6,359 nt of DNA. It comes from UBA9410 sp963933065 (GTDB lineage Bacteria; Actinomycetota; Acidimicrobiia; Acidimicrobiales; MedAcidi-G1). A program made the position numbers and the translations under genes. The stretch covers positions 1 through 6,359 of the forward strand of contig CAWVUB010000118.1 in NCBI GenBank assembly GCA_963933065.1. Direction: 5' to 3'. This document shows positions 1 to 6,359 of the stretch, piece by piece. How positions within the stretch are numbered: the stretch's first letter is position 1; each line of letters starts with the position of its first letter. The notes beneath the pieces are model-generated. The model was not told the origin of the DNA and searched no databases. It saw only the letters and a list, made by a program, of their open reading frames with translations.

Positions 1-4
1 TGAA

Positions 5-289
5 ATGAGCCAAACCCGCCCCGCCCCTGATCCCACTAAGTTGGCACGCCAGTTTGCTGAATGGACCAGCGGTGAAACACTCGTTGGCCGGATGTTGGCA
101 AATCTGAAGACAGGCGGCCTACCCGTGGTGCTTGAATCGGCCGGAGATGGCCCACACGCTTTGGTTGCGGCTGGCATCTTGGAGTGGTGGCAAGGCTGGG
201 AGCAGGGGACCATCTGGCCACCTGAGGTTGCTGCTGGGCTGCGGGAGGCCGGTATCGAGGTATTCCTCGCTGACCTTGCTGGTCAGTGA
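5..289 (+). CDS. Small conserved-looking hypothetical protein, 94 aa
   Basis: I do not recognise a family. The product is a soluble protein with no signal peptide, no membrane segment and no cysteines. It has a polar, proline-rich N-terminus (about residues 1-12), a middle part with glycine-rich turns (GGLPVVLESAGDGP, 36-49), and a tryptophan cluster (EWWQGWEQGTIW, 59-70) before a short helical C-terminus. Its stop overlaps the GTG start of the NUDIX gene by 4 bases (GTGA), so the two are probably translationally coupled; this is the best support that it is a real gene. The frame stays open to the left edge, so the true start could lie upstream; the ATG at 5 is simply the first start visible. 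The TGA at 1-3 is in another frame and could be the stop of a preceding gene. The function is unknown. Confidence 0.6.
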   Translation: MSQTRPAPDPTKLARQFAEWTSGETLVGRMLANLKTGGLPVVLESAGDGPHALVAAGILEWWQGWEQGTIWPPEVAAGLREAGIEVFLADLAGQ

Positions 290-1002
290 CCTACGACGAT
301 CTGACGAGTGCTAGATGTGTGCCGCCCATCGGTAGGGGTGGTCCTCAGGTCATCCCGCGACCCAGTGCTTTCCGGCTAGGAGGCCCGTCGCCCTGGGCGA
401 GGCTGGTTGACCGGTCGTTAACTCTCGATCATCTTGCGGCAGTGTTTGATGGTCGAGAGCCAGCCAGAATTCATGGACCTCGTCGTGGAGATGAGCGACC
501 AGCTGCCGTATTGATTGCCCTCTATGACAGTCCGACCGGAGGTGGGCCACACGTGGTCTTGACTAGACGTTCGCCTCTCCTGACGAGCCACTCCCACGAG
601 GTCGCATTTCCAGGTGGGCACCAAGACCCGGCGGACCTAGACCTTTGGGATACTGCCCTACGCGAAGCCGAGGAAGAGGTGGGAATTAACCAGGCCGCAG
701 TGCACTTAATTGGACGGCTTGACCCAATTACAACTGTGGGTAGTCGGAGTATCGTCCACCCCTACGTCGCCGTCCTAAAGGAACCACCTGTTCTGGCCCC
801 CAATCTCGGCGAGGTCGAAGCCATCCTCTATGTGCCGTTGGCTGAACTGCTGCTTGACGAGGCCTACCGCGAAGAGGAGTGGTCAAGTGATGACGCTTCG
901 TTGATCATCACGTTCTTCGAGTTGGCAGGAGACACGATCTGGGGTGCCACAGCGGCGATACTGCGCCAGTTGTTAGCGGTAGCCCTCAAGGTCGACAATT
1001 AA
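286..1002 (+). CDS. NUDIX hydrolase, NudL-type probable coenzyme A pyrophosphatase
   Basis: Family members hydrolyse the pyrophosphate of CoA or related nucleoside diphosphate derivatives, giving 4'-phosphopantetheine and 3',5'-ADP, in the cytosol with Mg or Mn. The 238-residue product shows the family signature: VVLTRRSPLLTSHSHEVAFP at 90-109 (the UPF0035-type motif) runs into a NUDIX box ending in ALREAEEEVGI (124-134). The spacing from the second Gly (111) to Arg126 matches what I recall for E. coli NudL, one residue longer than the generic NUDIX box. Glu127, Glu130 and Glu131 are the expected metal ligands. TTVGSRSIVHPYVAV (149-163) and WGATAAIL (219-226) also match the family. The GTG start is chosen for its GTGA overlap with the upstream gene; a GTG at 319 is an alternative. 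Residues 1-70 are less conserved in look. The exact substrate (CoA, acyl-CoA or another nucleotide) cannot be read from sequence. Confidence 0.88.
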   Translation: MTYDDLTSARCVPPIGRGGPQVIPRPSAFRLGGPSPWARLVDRSLTLDHLAAVFDGREPARIHGPRRGDERPAAVLIALYDSPTGGGPHVVLTRRSPLLTSHSHEVAFPGGHQDPADLDLWDTALREAEEEVGINQAAVHLIGRLDPITTVGSRSIVHPYVAVLKEPPVLAPNLGEVEAILYVPLAELLLDEAYREEEWSSDDASLIITFFELAGDTIWGATAAILRQLLAVALKVDN

Positions 1003-1050
1003 CTCAGGTATCGTGCCAATCCGTGATTCGTCCAGTGAGAAAGAGTTGTT

Positions 1051-2490
1051 GTGACTGATTCCAACGGTGGTGATTCCCTAGGGCCCAAGCACATGACGCC
1101 CGAGGAGTTCCGAGAAGCTGGACGGTCCACAGTGGACTGGCTCGCTGACTTTTTGTCTGATCATCGTGAAGGTGGTCACGCGCGAACGATTCTCCCTGAT
1201 GTGGCCCCAGGTGATGTCTATGACGCACTACCTGCCTCACCTCCCATGGTAGGTGAGCCGTTTGCCGATCTCCTGGCCGACGTCGACCGGCTTATCGTCC
1301 CGGCAACCACTCAATGGCAGCACCCGGGCTTCTATGGTTTTTTTCCTGCCGACTCATCACCACCGTCCATCCTGGGTGAGCTGGTGTCGGCTGGTCTCGG
1401 GGTTCAGGGGATGATGTGGTCGACCAGTCCGGCCTGCACTGAGTTGGAGACTCTCGTGTTGGACTGGTTGGTCGAGGCCTGTGGACTGCCTGATCGCTTC
1501 CGGTCCAACGGTCCAGGTGGAGGGGTGATCCAGGACTCGGCATCGTCGGCCTCGCTATGTGCCGTGCTGGCATCTCGAGACCGTGCCGGTGGCGCGGCGA
1601 AACTCCCACGGATGAGGGTCTACACCTCGGCCCAAGCCCACTCGTCGATTGAGAAAGATATTCTCGTCGCTGGCTTTGCCCGTGAGCAGTTACGAGCTGT
1701 CCCTACTGACTCCAACTTCGCTATGGATGCTGATGCCCTTGCTGAGATGGTGGCCGCCGACTTTGCCGAGGGTCTGGTCCCGTGTCTGATCGCGGCCACG
1801 GTTGGTACCACATCCTCAGGTGCCGTCGACCCGGTGGTTCGTATTTGTGACGTTGCAGCCTCCGTTGGGGCTTGGGTGCATGTAGATGCTGCTTGGGCTG
1901 GGGCGGCGACCGTTTGTCCGGAGCACCGTGACCTGCTTGATGGTCTAGAACAGGTTGACAGTTACTGCTTCAACCCTCACAAGTGGTTGCTTACCAACTT
2001 TGACTGCTCGGCTTTTTTCGTGGCTGATAGTGCCCCGCTCACTGACTCGCTTTCTATCGTCCCGGAGTACCTCCGTAATGCGGCTAGCGACGCCGGAGAA
2101 GTTGTCGACTATCGCGATTGGCAGGTTCCGCTCGGACGACGCTTTCGGGCCCTCAAATTGTGGTTTGTGCTTCGTTCTTATGGTGTGGAGGGTCTGAGGG
2201 CTCATATACGGGCACATGTGGCCGCAGCGGCTGTTCTGGCTGGCAGGGTGGCTGCGAACTCTCGGCTGGAGTTGGCGGCACCTTTGTCTCTCGCTCTGCT
2301 GTGTTTTCGCCACGTTGATGGGGACGAGGCCTCAGAGCGCTTGTTAGCTGGAGTAAATGCGTCAGGCCGAGCCTTCCTTACTCACACGCGACTTGATGAT
2401 CGATATGTTTTGCGCGTCGCCATAGGTGGAACCTGGACCACTGCCGAACATGTCACAGAGTTGGCTGACCTGTTTGACGATCTAACTTGA
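1051..2490 (+). CDS. Group II PLP-dependent aromatic-L-amino-acid decarboxylase
   Basis: The 479-residue protein belongs to the DOPA/tyrosine/tryptophan decarboxylase family, cytosolic dimers that remove CO2 from aromatic amino acids to give amines. Visible landmarks are HPGFYGFFPA (91-100), SPACTELETLVLDWL (126-140), the phosphate-binding stretch GGGVIQDSAS (156-165), His197 in AQAHSS that stacks on PLP, HVDAAWAG (277-284) with Asp279 for the pyridine nitrogen, and NPHKWLL (308-314) with the Schiff-base Lys311. Tyr340 lies 29 residues after the lysine, the position of the catalytic-loop tyrosine of human AADC (Tyr332). This favours true decarboxylation over aldehyde synthesis. Gly362 in PLGRRFRALKLWF matches the Gly of animal enzymes and plant tryptophan decarboxylases. 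Length is normal and the C-terminus (YVLRVAIGGTWTT) is intact. The GTG start has a weak purine-rich GAGAAAGAG 5 bases upstream. It sits 48 bases after the NUDIX gene, so co-transcription is possible. The substrate is undetermined. Confidence 0.92.
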   Translation: MTDSNGGDSLGPKHMTPEEFREAGRSTVDWLADFLSDHREGGHARTILPDVAPGDVYDALPASPPMVGEPFADLLADVDRLIVPATTQWQHPGFYGFFPADSSPPSILGELVSAGLGVQGMMWSTSPACTELETLVLDWLVEACGLPDRFRSNGPGGGVIQDSASSASLCAVLASRDRAGGAAKLPRMRVYTSAQAHSSIEKDILVAGFAREQLRAVPTDSNFAMDADALAEMVAADFAEGLVPCLIAATVGTTSSGAVDPVVRICDVAASVGAWVHVDAAWAGAATVCPEHRDLLDGLEQVDSYCFNPHKWLLTNFDCSAFFVADSAPLTDSLSIVPEYLRNAASDAGEVVDYRDWQVPLGRRFRALKLWFVLRSYGVEGLRAHIRAHVAAAAVLAGRVAANSRLELAAPLSLALLCFRHVDGDEASERLLAGVNASGRAFLTHTRLDDRYVLRVAIGGTWTTAEHVTELADLFDDLT

Positions 2491-2557
2491 ACTTCGGTTC
2501 TGACATGGCTGAAAGTGGCCTAGGACAAGCGTCTGACAGCAGGAGGAAACGTTAGTT

Positions 2558-2580
2558 ACGCCTTGCCCATTGGTAGGCGT
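2558..2580. repeat. Perfect 6-bp inverted repeat upstream of guaB3, possible operator
   Basis: ACGCCT (2558-2563) and AGGCGT (2575-2580) form a perfect inverted repeat around an 11-base spacer. It ends 10 bases before a possible -10 element (TAGAAT at 2590-2595), about where a -35 region would lie. A dyad at this place suits a repressor or activator site for the guaB3-guaA unit. As RNA it would be only a short 6-bp hairpin with no U run, so a terminator is less likely. The regulator is unknown, and a 6-bp repeat can occur by chance. Confidence 0.3.
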
Positions 2581-2595
2581 GCGCGTGACTAGAAT
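2563..2595 (+). promoter_or_regulatory. Candidate promoter for the guaB3-guaA unit
   Basis: The 195-base gap before guaB3 is the only one in the window large enough for a full promoter. TAGAAT (2590-2595) resembles a -10 box and has a TG at 2586-2587, close to an extended -10. TTGCCC (2563-2568) resembles a -35 box but is 21 bases away, longer than the usual 16-18, and TTGGTA (2570-2575) is only 14 bases away. The -10 call is therefore better supported than the -35. The inverted repeat overlaps this region. Confidence 0.3.
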
Positions 2596-2669
2596 CGTCT
2601 CTTTACGAGGATCGCCACAGAGGTCTTCTAGGTGGAATCAGGGACCCTTGAGGGTGCCGACCGCGGACT

Positions 2670-2676
2670 GAGGGAG
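2670..2676 (+). promoter_or_regulatory. Ribosome binding site deciding the guaB3 start
   Basis: GAGGGAG ends 9 bases before the ATG at 2686. This purine-rich site supports the ATG rather than the upstream in-frame GTG at 2632, which would add 18 residues (ESGTLEGADRGLRERAT after the start) that do not look like the family N-terminus. Confidence 0.5.
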
Positions 2677-2685
2677 CGAGCGACC

Positions 2686-3858
2686 ATGGCCGAGATTGAG
2701 ATCGGGATGGGCAAGAGTGGTCGAAGGGCTTACGGGTTCGATGACATCGCCATAGTTCCGAGCCGACGAACTCGTGACCCGCAGGACGTCGACATCTCTT
2801 GGCAAATTGATGCATATCGGTTCGACTTGCCACTTATGGCTTCGGCCATGGACGGTGTGGTTAGTCCGACAACTGCTATTGAGATCGGTCGGCTCGGTGG
2901 GGTCGGGGTACTCAACCTCGAGGGCCTCTGGACTCGCTATGAAGATGCCGACTCGATTCTTGCTGAGATTGCTGAACAGCCAGCGGAGAAGGCCACCGAG
3001 CGGATGCAGGAGTTGTACCAACAGCCGATCATCCCAAGTTTAGTAACTGAGCGAATTCAGGAAATAAACGACGCTGGGGTGGTGTCGTGTGCTTCGGTTA
3101 CGCCCCAGCGGACCAACGAGATGCTCGAGCACATCTTGGCTGGAGAGTTAGACATGCTGGTTATCCAGGGAACGGTTGTCTCGGCGGAACACGTGTCGAC
3201 CACCACTGAACCACTGAACCTCAAGACGTTTATTCGTCAGTTGGACATCCCAGTTATTGTTGGAGGTTGCGCTACCAACAAGGCGGCCCTGCATCTGATG
3301 CGCACTGGTGCCGCAGGTGTCTTAGTTGGTGTTGGCCCTGGTCATGCATGCACCACCCGTGGCGTGCTTGGTCTAGGTGTTCCGCAGGCCACCGCCATAG
3401 CGGACGTACGGGCAGCCCGGATGCGCCACCTTGATGAGACTGGCGTCTACTGCCAGGTAATCGCAGATGGTGGAATGGCCACTGGTGGCGATATCTCCAA
3501 GGCGATCGTATGTGGCGCGGATGCTGTCATGGTTGGGTCGCCACTGGCTGCAGCAGCCGAGGCTCCCGGTCGCGGCTATCACTGGGGTATGGCCACTTTC
3601 CATCCGACGCTGCCGCGCGGTGCACGAGTAGAGACTCCGACTAGGGGCTCACTAGAGAAAATTCTTCTCGGTCCGGCCAATGAGAATGACGGCAAACTCA
3701 ACCTGTTTGGGGGGCTGCGGACCTCTATGGCCACCTGTGGGTACGTCGACGTCAAAGAGTTTCAAAAGGCGGAGGTAATGGTGGCTCCGGCACTCCAGAC
3801 TGAGGGCAAGGCGCTCCAGAAGTCCCAAGGCGTAGGAATGGGCTACCAGGTCGTTTGA
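2686..3858 (+). CDS. guaB3: GuaB3 family IMP dehydrogenase-related protein
   Basis: This is a 390-residue member of the IMP dehydrogenase/GMP reductase superfamily, GuaB3 branch: a single TIM barrel without the regulatory CBS pair of normal IMPDH (about 490 aa). Canonical IMPDH oxidises IMP to XMP with NAD; whether actinobacterial GuaB3 does so is not established. Residues from the ATG: IEIGMGKSGRRAYGFDDIAI near the N-terminus, SAMD at 53-56, GPGHACTTR at 217-225 with the nucleophile-position Cys222, ADGG at 260-263 followed by GGDISKAIVCGADAVMVGS, GGLRTSMATCG at 342-352, and the family tail APALQTEGK (367-375). The segment between PG (about 294-295) and RV (about 314) is much shorter than the flap of E. 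coli IMPDH, and I see no Arg-Tyr dyad there. The frame is open from a GTG at 2632, but the ATG fits the family start and has the better binding site. guaA follows 26 bases after the stop, or overlaps it if TTG 3855 is used, which points to a shared transcript and purine metabolism. Confidence 0.9.
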   Translation: MAEIEIGMGKSGRRAYGFDDIAIVPSRRTRDPQDVDISWQIDAYRFDLPLMASAMDGVVSPTTAIEIGRLGGVGVLNLEGLWTRYEDADSILAEIAEQPAEKATERMQELYQQPIIPSLVTERIQEINDAGVVSCASVTPQRTNEMLEHILAGELDMLVIQGTVVSAEHVSTTTEPLNLKTFIRQLDIPVIVGGCATNKAALHLMRTGAAGVLVGVGPGHACTTRGVLGLGVPQATAIADVRAARMRHLDETGVYCQVIADGGMATGGDISKAIVCGADAVMVGSPLAAAAEAPGRGYHWGMATFHPTLPRGARVETPTRGSLEKILLGPANENDGKLNLFGGLRTSMATCGYVDVKEFQKAEVMVAPALQTEGKALQKSQGVGMGYQVV

Positions 3859-3884
3859 TCAGACATCCGGACCCAACAAAGACA

Positions 3885-5447
3885 ATGATTGAGACGACAA
3901 GCGGAAGCGCCAGAGCTACCGATCACATACTGGTTGTTGACTTTGGGGCCCAGTACGCACAGCTCATTGCCCGTCGAGTACGCGAGGCGAATGTCTTTAG
4001 TGAGATTGTCTCCTACGACTTGACCGCCGCCGAGTTCGCTGACCGGAAACCTTCTGGAATCATCTTCAGTGGTGGTCCAGCCTCGGTTCACGTTGAGGGT
4101 GCACCTCGTATTGATCCGGGTGTATATGAGTTGGGTATTCCGATATTGGGGATCTGTTATGGAGCCCAACTAATTGCTCACCAGCGGGGTGGCACGGTCG
4201 GTCGTAATGAGCGGGGCGAGTACGGACGTACTGACATGATGGTCGCCGAGGCTGGCGTCCTACTAGCTGACGCCGGTGAAGGTACTCAGACGGTCTGGAT
4301 GAGCCACTTCGATGCCATCACCAGACCGCCGGTTGGGGCCACTGTGACCGCCTCCTCCTCCGATGCTCCAGTGGCAGCGTTCGAAGCGCCCGCTGCCGGC
4401 CTCTATGCCGTTCAGTTCCATCCTGAGGTCCACCACACGCCGTGCGGACAAGACCTGCTGTGCCGGTTCCTCTATGACGTGTGTGGGTGTGCTGGCGACT
4501 GGACGATGACCTCGGTTATCGAATCGTCAGTCGTCGCTATTCGAGAACAGATCGGCAGTAGTCGGGCTATCTGTGGGCTATCCGGTGGGGTTGACTCTGC
4601 AGTGGCGGCAGCACTTGTCCATCGGGCGATTGGATCCCAGTTGACCTGTGTTTTTGTCGATACAGGCCTTATGCGGGAGGGCGAGGGTGAACAGGTCGTA
4701 GAGGCTTTTCAGAAGACCCAGGGGATCGAACTTATTCACGTGCGGGCCATGGACCGATTCTTCGAGAAACTAGCTGGAGTTACAGACCCAGAAGATAAGC
4801 GCAAAGTAATCGGTGAGTTATTCATCCGAATTTTTGAAGATGCCGCCGCCGGGATAACCGATGCACGTTTTCTTGTTCAGGGAACTTTGTACCCAGATGT
4901 AATCGAATCGGGCACCAAGGACGCAGCAAAGATCAAGAGCCACCACAACGTGGGGGGCCTGCCAGAAGACATGGACTTCGACCTCATAGAACCGCTTCGC
5001 AACCTGTTCAAGGACGAAGTGCGGACTGTAGGTTCTCAACTGGGTCTGCCCGATGAGATTGTGTGGCGTCAGCCGTTTCCCGGCCCCGGCCTAGGCGTAC
5101 GTATTATCGGTGAGGTCACACCTGAGGCCACGGCCATTCTTCAGGCCGCTGACCTAATAGTCCGCCAAGAGGTTCGTGACGCGGGGCTAGAACGTGAGAT
5201 CTGGCAAGCCTTTGCCGTGTTGCCTGACATTCGTTCAGTCGGCGTTATGGGCGACGAGCGGACTTATGCCCGTCCGATCATTATCCGGGCGGTCACCAGC
5301 GAGGACGCTATGACGGCTGACTGGGCTCGCCTCCCGTATGACCTACTTGAGAAGATGTCAAGCCGGATCATCAATGAGGTGGAAGGTGTAAACCGGGTTG
5401 TCTATGACATCACCTCCAAGCCTCCGGGAACTATCGAATGGGAGTGA
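3885..5447 (+). CDS. guaA: GMP synthase (glutamine-hydrolysing)
   Basis: GuaA converts XMP, ATP and glutamine into GMP, AMP, PPi and glutamate, the last step of de novo GMP synthesis in the cytosol. The protein is full length (520 aa from this ATG). The N-terminal class I glutamine amidotransferase domain opens with ILVVDFGAQY (15-24) and carries the triad: Cys91 in GICYGAQ, His179 and Glu181 in QFHPEV. The ATP pyrophosphatase domain has the P-loop SGGVDS (233-238). The C-terminal dimerisation/XMP-binding domain has RQPFPGPGLG (395-404) and ends with the typical TSKPPGTIEWE. No key residue is missing. An in-frame TTG at 3855 overlaps the guaB3 stop (TTGA), would add ten residues and has AGG 4 bases upstream. 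I prefer the ATG because the extension is atypical and TTG is a weak start, but the ATG lacks a clear binding site, so the start is uncertain. Confidence 0.96.
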   Translation: MIETTSGSARATDHILVVDFGAQYAQLIARRVREANVFSEIVSYDLTAAEFADRKPSGIIFSGGPASVHVEGAPRIDPGVYELGIPILGICYGAQLIAHQRGGTVGRNERGEYGRTDMMVAEAGVLLADAGEGTQTVWMSHFDAITRPPVGATVTASSSDAPVAAFEAPAAGLYAVQFHPEVHHTPCGQDLLCRFLYDVCGCAGDWTMTSVIESSVVAIREQIGSSRAICGLSGGVDSAVAAALVHRAIGSQLTCVFVDTGLMREGEGEQVVEAFQKTQGIELIHVRAMDRFFEKLAGVTDPEDKRKVIGELFIRIFEDAAAGITDARFLVQGTLYPDVIESGTKDAAKIKSHHNVGGLPEDMDFDLIEPLRNLFKDEVRTVGSQLGLPDEIVWRQPFPGPGLGVRIIGEVTPEATAILQAADLIVRQEVRDAGLEREIWQAFAVLPDIRSVGVMGDERTYARPIIIRAVTSEDAMTADWARLPYDLLEKMSSRIINEVEGVNRVVYDITSKPPGTIEWE

Positions 5448-6061
5448 ATGCTGAGGATCTGCCGAAAGGAGACCTTTCTGACGGCGAGCAATCCGATACG
5501 GTGGCTGCCTATACGGCGGCGTGCGCCTTCTTCGGCCAGCAGCTGACTGAGATCACTGAGTTTGAATGGACAATCGAGACCCCTTGTGATGAATGGGATG
5601 TCCGTACGCTCGTGGCCCATGTGGTCACCGGTGAGGCGCTGGTAACCAGTTTGCTAACCGGCGGTGAAGTTTTTGAGTCTCAAGCAGACCCGTCAATTCT
5701 TGGCCTGAATCCAATGGCTGCTTGGCGGGGCACCGTGCTGGCCGCCATCGAATCGGCTTCGGCCGATGGAGTGCTCGATGCCCTACACCCCCACGCTCTG
5801 GGTGACCTACCCGGCGGAGTCATCATCGGCTTTCGGGTCACCGAGAACTTGGTTCACGGCTGGGACCTAGCGCAGGCTTGCGGGTCCGACGTCGAATTAC
5901 CTGAATCTCTAGCTGAGCGGTGCTTGGACTTCTGGCTACCTCTTGCTGGACCCGATGGCCTCCTTAAGGCAAGGGCGGCTCCCTTTGGGCCATCTGTTAT
6001 GCCTTCCAGCGGATCGTCGCCAGGCGTCCGACTCCTGTCGTTGCTCGGTCGGACGGCATGA
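5438..6061 (+). CDS. TIGR03086 family metal-binding protein (mycothiol-dependent maleylpyruvate isomerase-like)
   Basis: The 207-residue product belongs to the DinB-like/MDMPI superfamily of four-helix metal-binding proteins abundant in Actinobacteria, some of which use mycothiol. TPCDEWDVRTLVAHVV (48-63) is the hallmark first motif. ENLVHGWDLAQA (136-147) is the second. FGPSVMPSSG followed by LLSLLGR near the C-terminus is a typical ending. His61, Glu136 and His140 fit a zinc triad, with the same Glu-x3-His spacing I recall for the corynebacterial isomerase. There is no signal peptide. The ATG at 5438 overlaps the guaA end by 10 bases; an in-frame GTG at 5444 would give a 4-base GTGA overlap and lose two residues. 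Either way it is coupled to guaA. The N-terminal 20 residues are acidic and not conserved in look. No pathway enzyme for gentisate or maleylpyruvate is visible nearby, so the substrate is unknown and isomerase activity should not be assumed. Confidence 0.85.
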   Translation: MGVNAEDLPKGDLSDGEQSDTVAAYTAACAFFGQQLTEITEFEWTIETPCDEWDVRTLVAHVVTGEALVTSLLTGGEVFESQADPSILGLNPMAAWRGTVLAAIESASADGVLDALHPHALGDLPGGVIIGFRVTENLVHGWDLAQACGSDVELPESLAERCLDFWLPLAGPDGLLKARAAPFGPSVMPSSGSSPGVRLLSLLGRTA

Positions 6062-6068
6062 TCTGAAG

Positions 6069-6359
6069 GTGCCCGGCGTAACAGATACCTGTATCACTCA
6101 GGTCGCTCACTTCGAGAATGACCCGTTCTACTCAGAACTCGACGGAACACTCATTCCCGGACCTTTGACTGGTGGTCCGTGGGATACGTCTATCCAGCAT
6201 GGAGGACCCATTTCAGGGATGCTCGCCCACCCTGTCGAACAGGTTTCTTCACCAGTCCCCATGCGTACCGCCCGTCATACCGTGGACATGATGCGTGCTG
6301 TACCCCTCGCCCCATTGCGTGGAGAGGTCGAAGTGGTCCGGTCGGGTTACCGGACCCAA
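6069..6359 (+). CDS. TesB-like acyl-CoA thioesterase family protein, N-terminal part (runs off the window)
   Basis: An open frame runs from GTG 6069 to the right edge without a stop (97 codons). It reads HFENDPFYSELDG (14-26), GPLTGGPWDTSIQHGGPISG (31-50), then MRTARHTVDMMRAVPLAPLR (65-84) and VRSGYRTQ at the edge. The GPWD..IQHGGP motif, the R-V-DMMRAVPL strand and the closing RSGYRTQ match the N-terminal hotdog of the thioesterase-like superfamily (TesB/4HBT_3), common and usually uncharacterised in actinobacteria. Members are thought to hydrolyse acyl-CoA. The start lies 7 bases after the previous stop, so it probably belongs to the same transcript; GAAGG just upstream is too close to be a good binding site, and no other in-frame ATG or GTG precedes the conserved part. 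About two thirds of the gene is missing, so the catalytic residues of the second hotdog cannot be judged. Confidence 0.75.
   Translation, partial: MPGVTDTCITQVAHFENDPFYSELDGTLIPGPLTGGPWDTSIQHGGPISGMLAHPVEQVSSPVPMRTARHTVDMMRAVPLAPLRGEVEVVRSGYRTQ

Noticed and set aside
1003..1050. Possible separate promoter before the decarboxylase
   Set aside because: The 48-base gap shows no convincing -35/-10 pair. I see only a weak purine-rich ribosome binding site.
1945..2313. Minus-strand open frame of 122 codons inside the decarboxylase gene
   Set aside because: It lies wholly within a well-supported gene on the other strand, shows no recognisable motif, and looks like a by-product of codon bias.
2489..2500. 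GAAC-TTCG-GTTC hairpin at the decarboxylase stop codon, as a possible terminator
   Set aside because: The stem has only 4 bp, it overlaps the stop codon and no T run follows. The tetraloop is attractive, but it is too weak to call a terminator.
2541..2546. Perfect AGGAGG Shine-Dalgarno-like site in the intergenic region
   Set aside because: No ATG or GTG follows at a usable distance. The nearest TTG (2563) is about 16 bases away and reaches a stop after nine codons, so there is no support for a leader peptide.
2632..2685. Upstream GTG start adding 18 residues to GuaB3
   Set aside because: The extension does not resemble GuaB3 N-termini, and the ATG at 2686 has a better-placed GAGGGAG site.
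6058..6061. ATGA overlap as the start of the thioesterase gene
   Set aside because: The ATG at 6058 is out of frame with the thioesterase and meets TGA after two codons. The GTG at 6069 is in the correct frame.

Overview
The window looks like a stretch of chromosome from an actinobacterium of moderate GC (roughly 52-58% on lines sampled by eye). The evidence is a GuaB3-type IMP dehydrogenase-like gene next to guaA, a TIGR03086 / mycothiol-dependent maleylpyruvate isomerase-like protein, and frequent GTG starts with 4-base gene overlaps. The GuaB3 keeps residues that I remember as lost in mycobacterial GuaB3. That hints at a deep-branching lineage, possibly Acidimicrobiia or a relative, but this is inference. 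All genes lie on the + strand and coding density is very high.

Layout. Positions 5-289 hold a small unrecognised protein. It overlaps by 4 bases (GTGA) a NUDIX hydrolase of the NudL/CoA-pyrophosphatase type (286-1002). After 48 bases comes a group II PLP-dependent aromatic amino acid decarboxylase (1051-2490). The only sizeable intergenic region follows (2491-2685). It holds a perfect inverted repeat, a possible -10 element and a good ribosome binding site, so it probably starts a new transcription unit. That unit contains guaB3 (2686-3858), guaA (3885-5447), a predicted zinc-binding TIGR03086 protein (start 5438 or 5444, end 6061) and the first 97 codons of a TesB-like acyl-CoA thioesterase that runs off the window at 6359.

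How the genes fit together. GuaA makes GMP from XMP. GuaB3 belongs to the family of the enzyme that supplies XMP, so the pair looks like a guanine nucleotide module, although the reaction of actinobacterial GuaB3 is not settled. The downstream genes are packed against guaA and are probably co-transcribed, with no obvious shared pathway. The upstream NUDIX and decarboxylase genes are ordinary accessory metabolism. I found no RNA gene, mobile element, CRISPR array or evident new multi-gene system. The most interesting points are the active-site make-up of GuaB3 and the inverted repeat in front of it.
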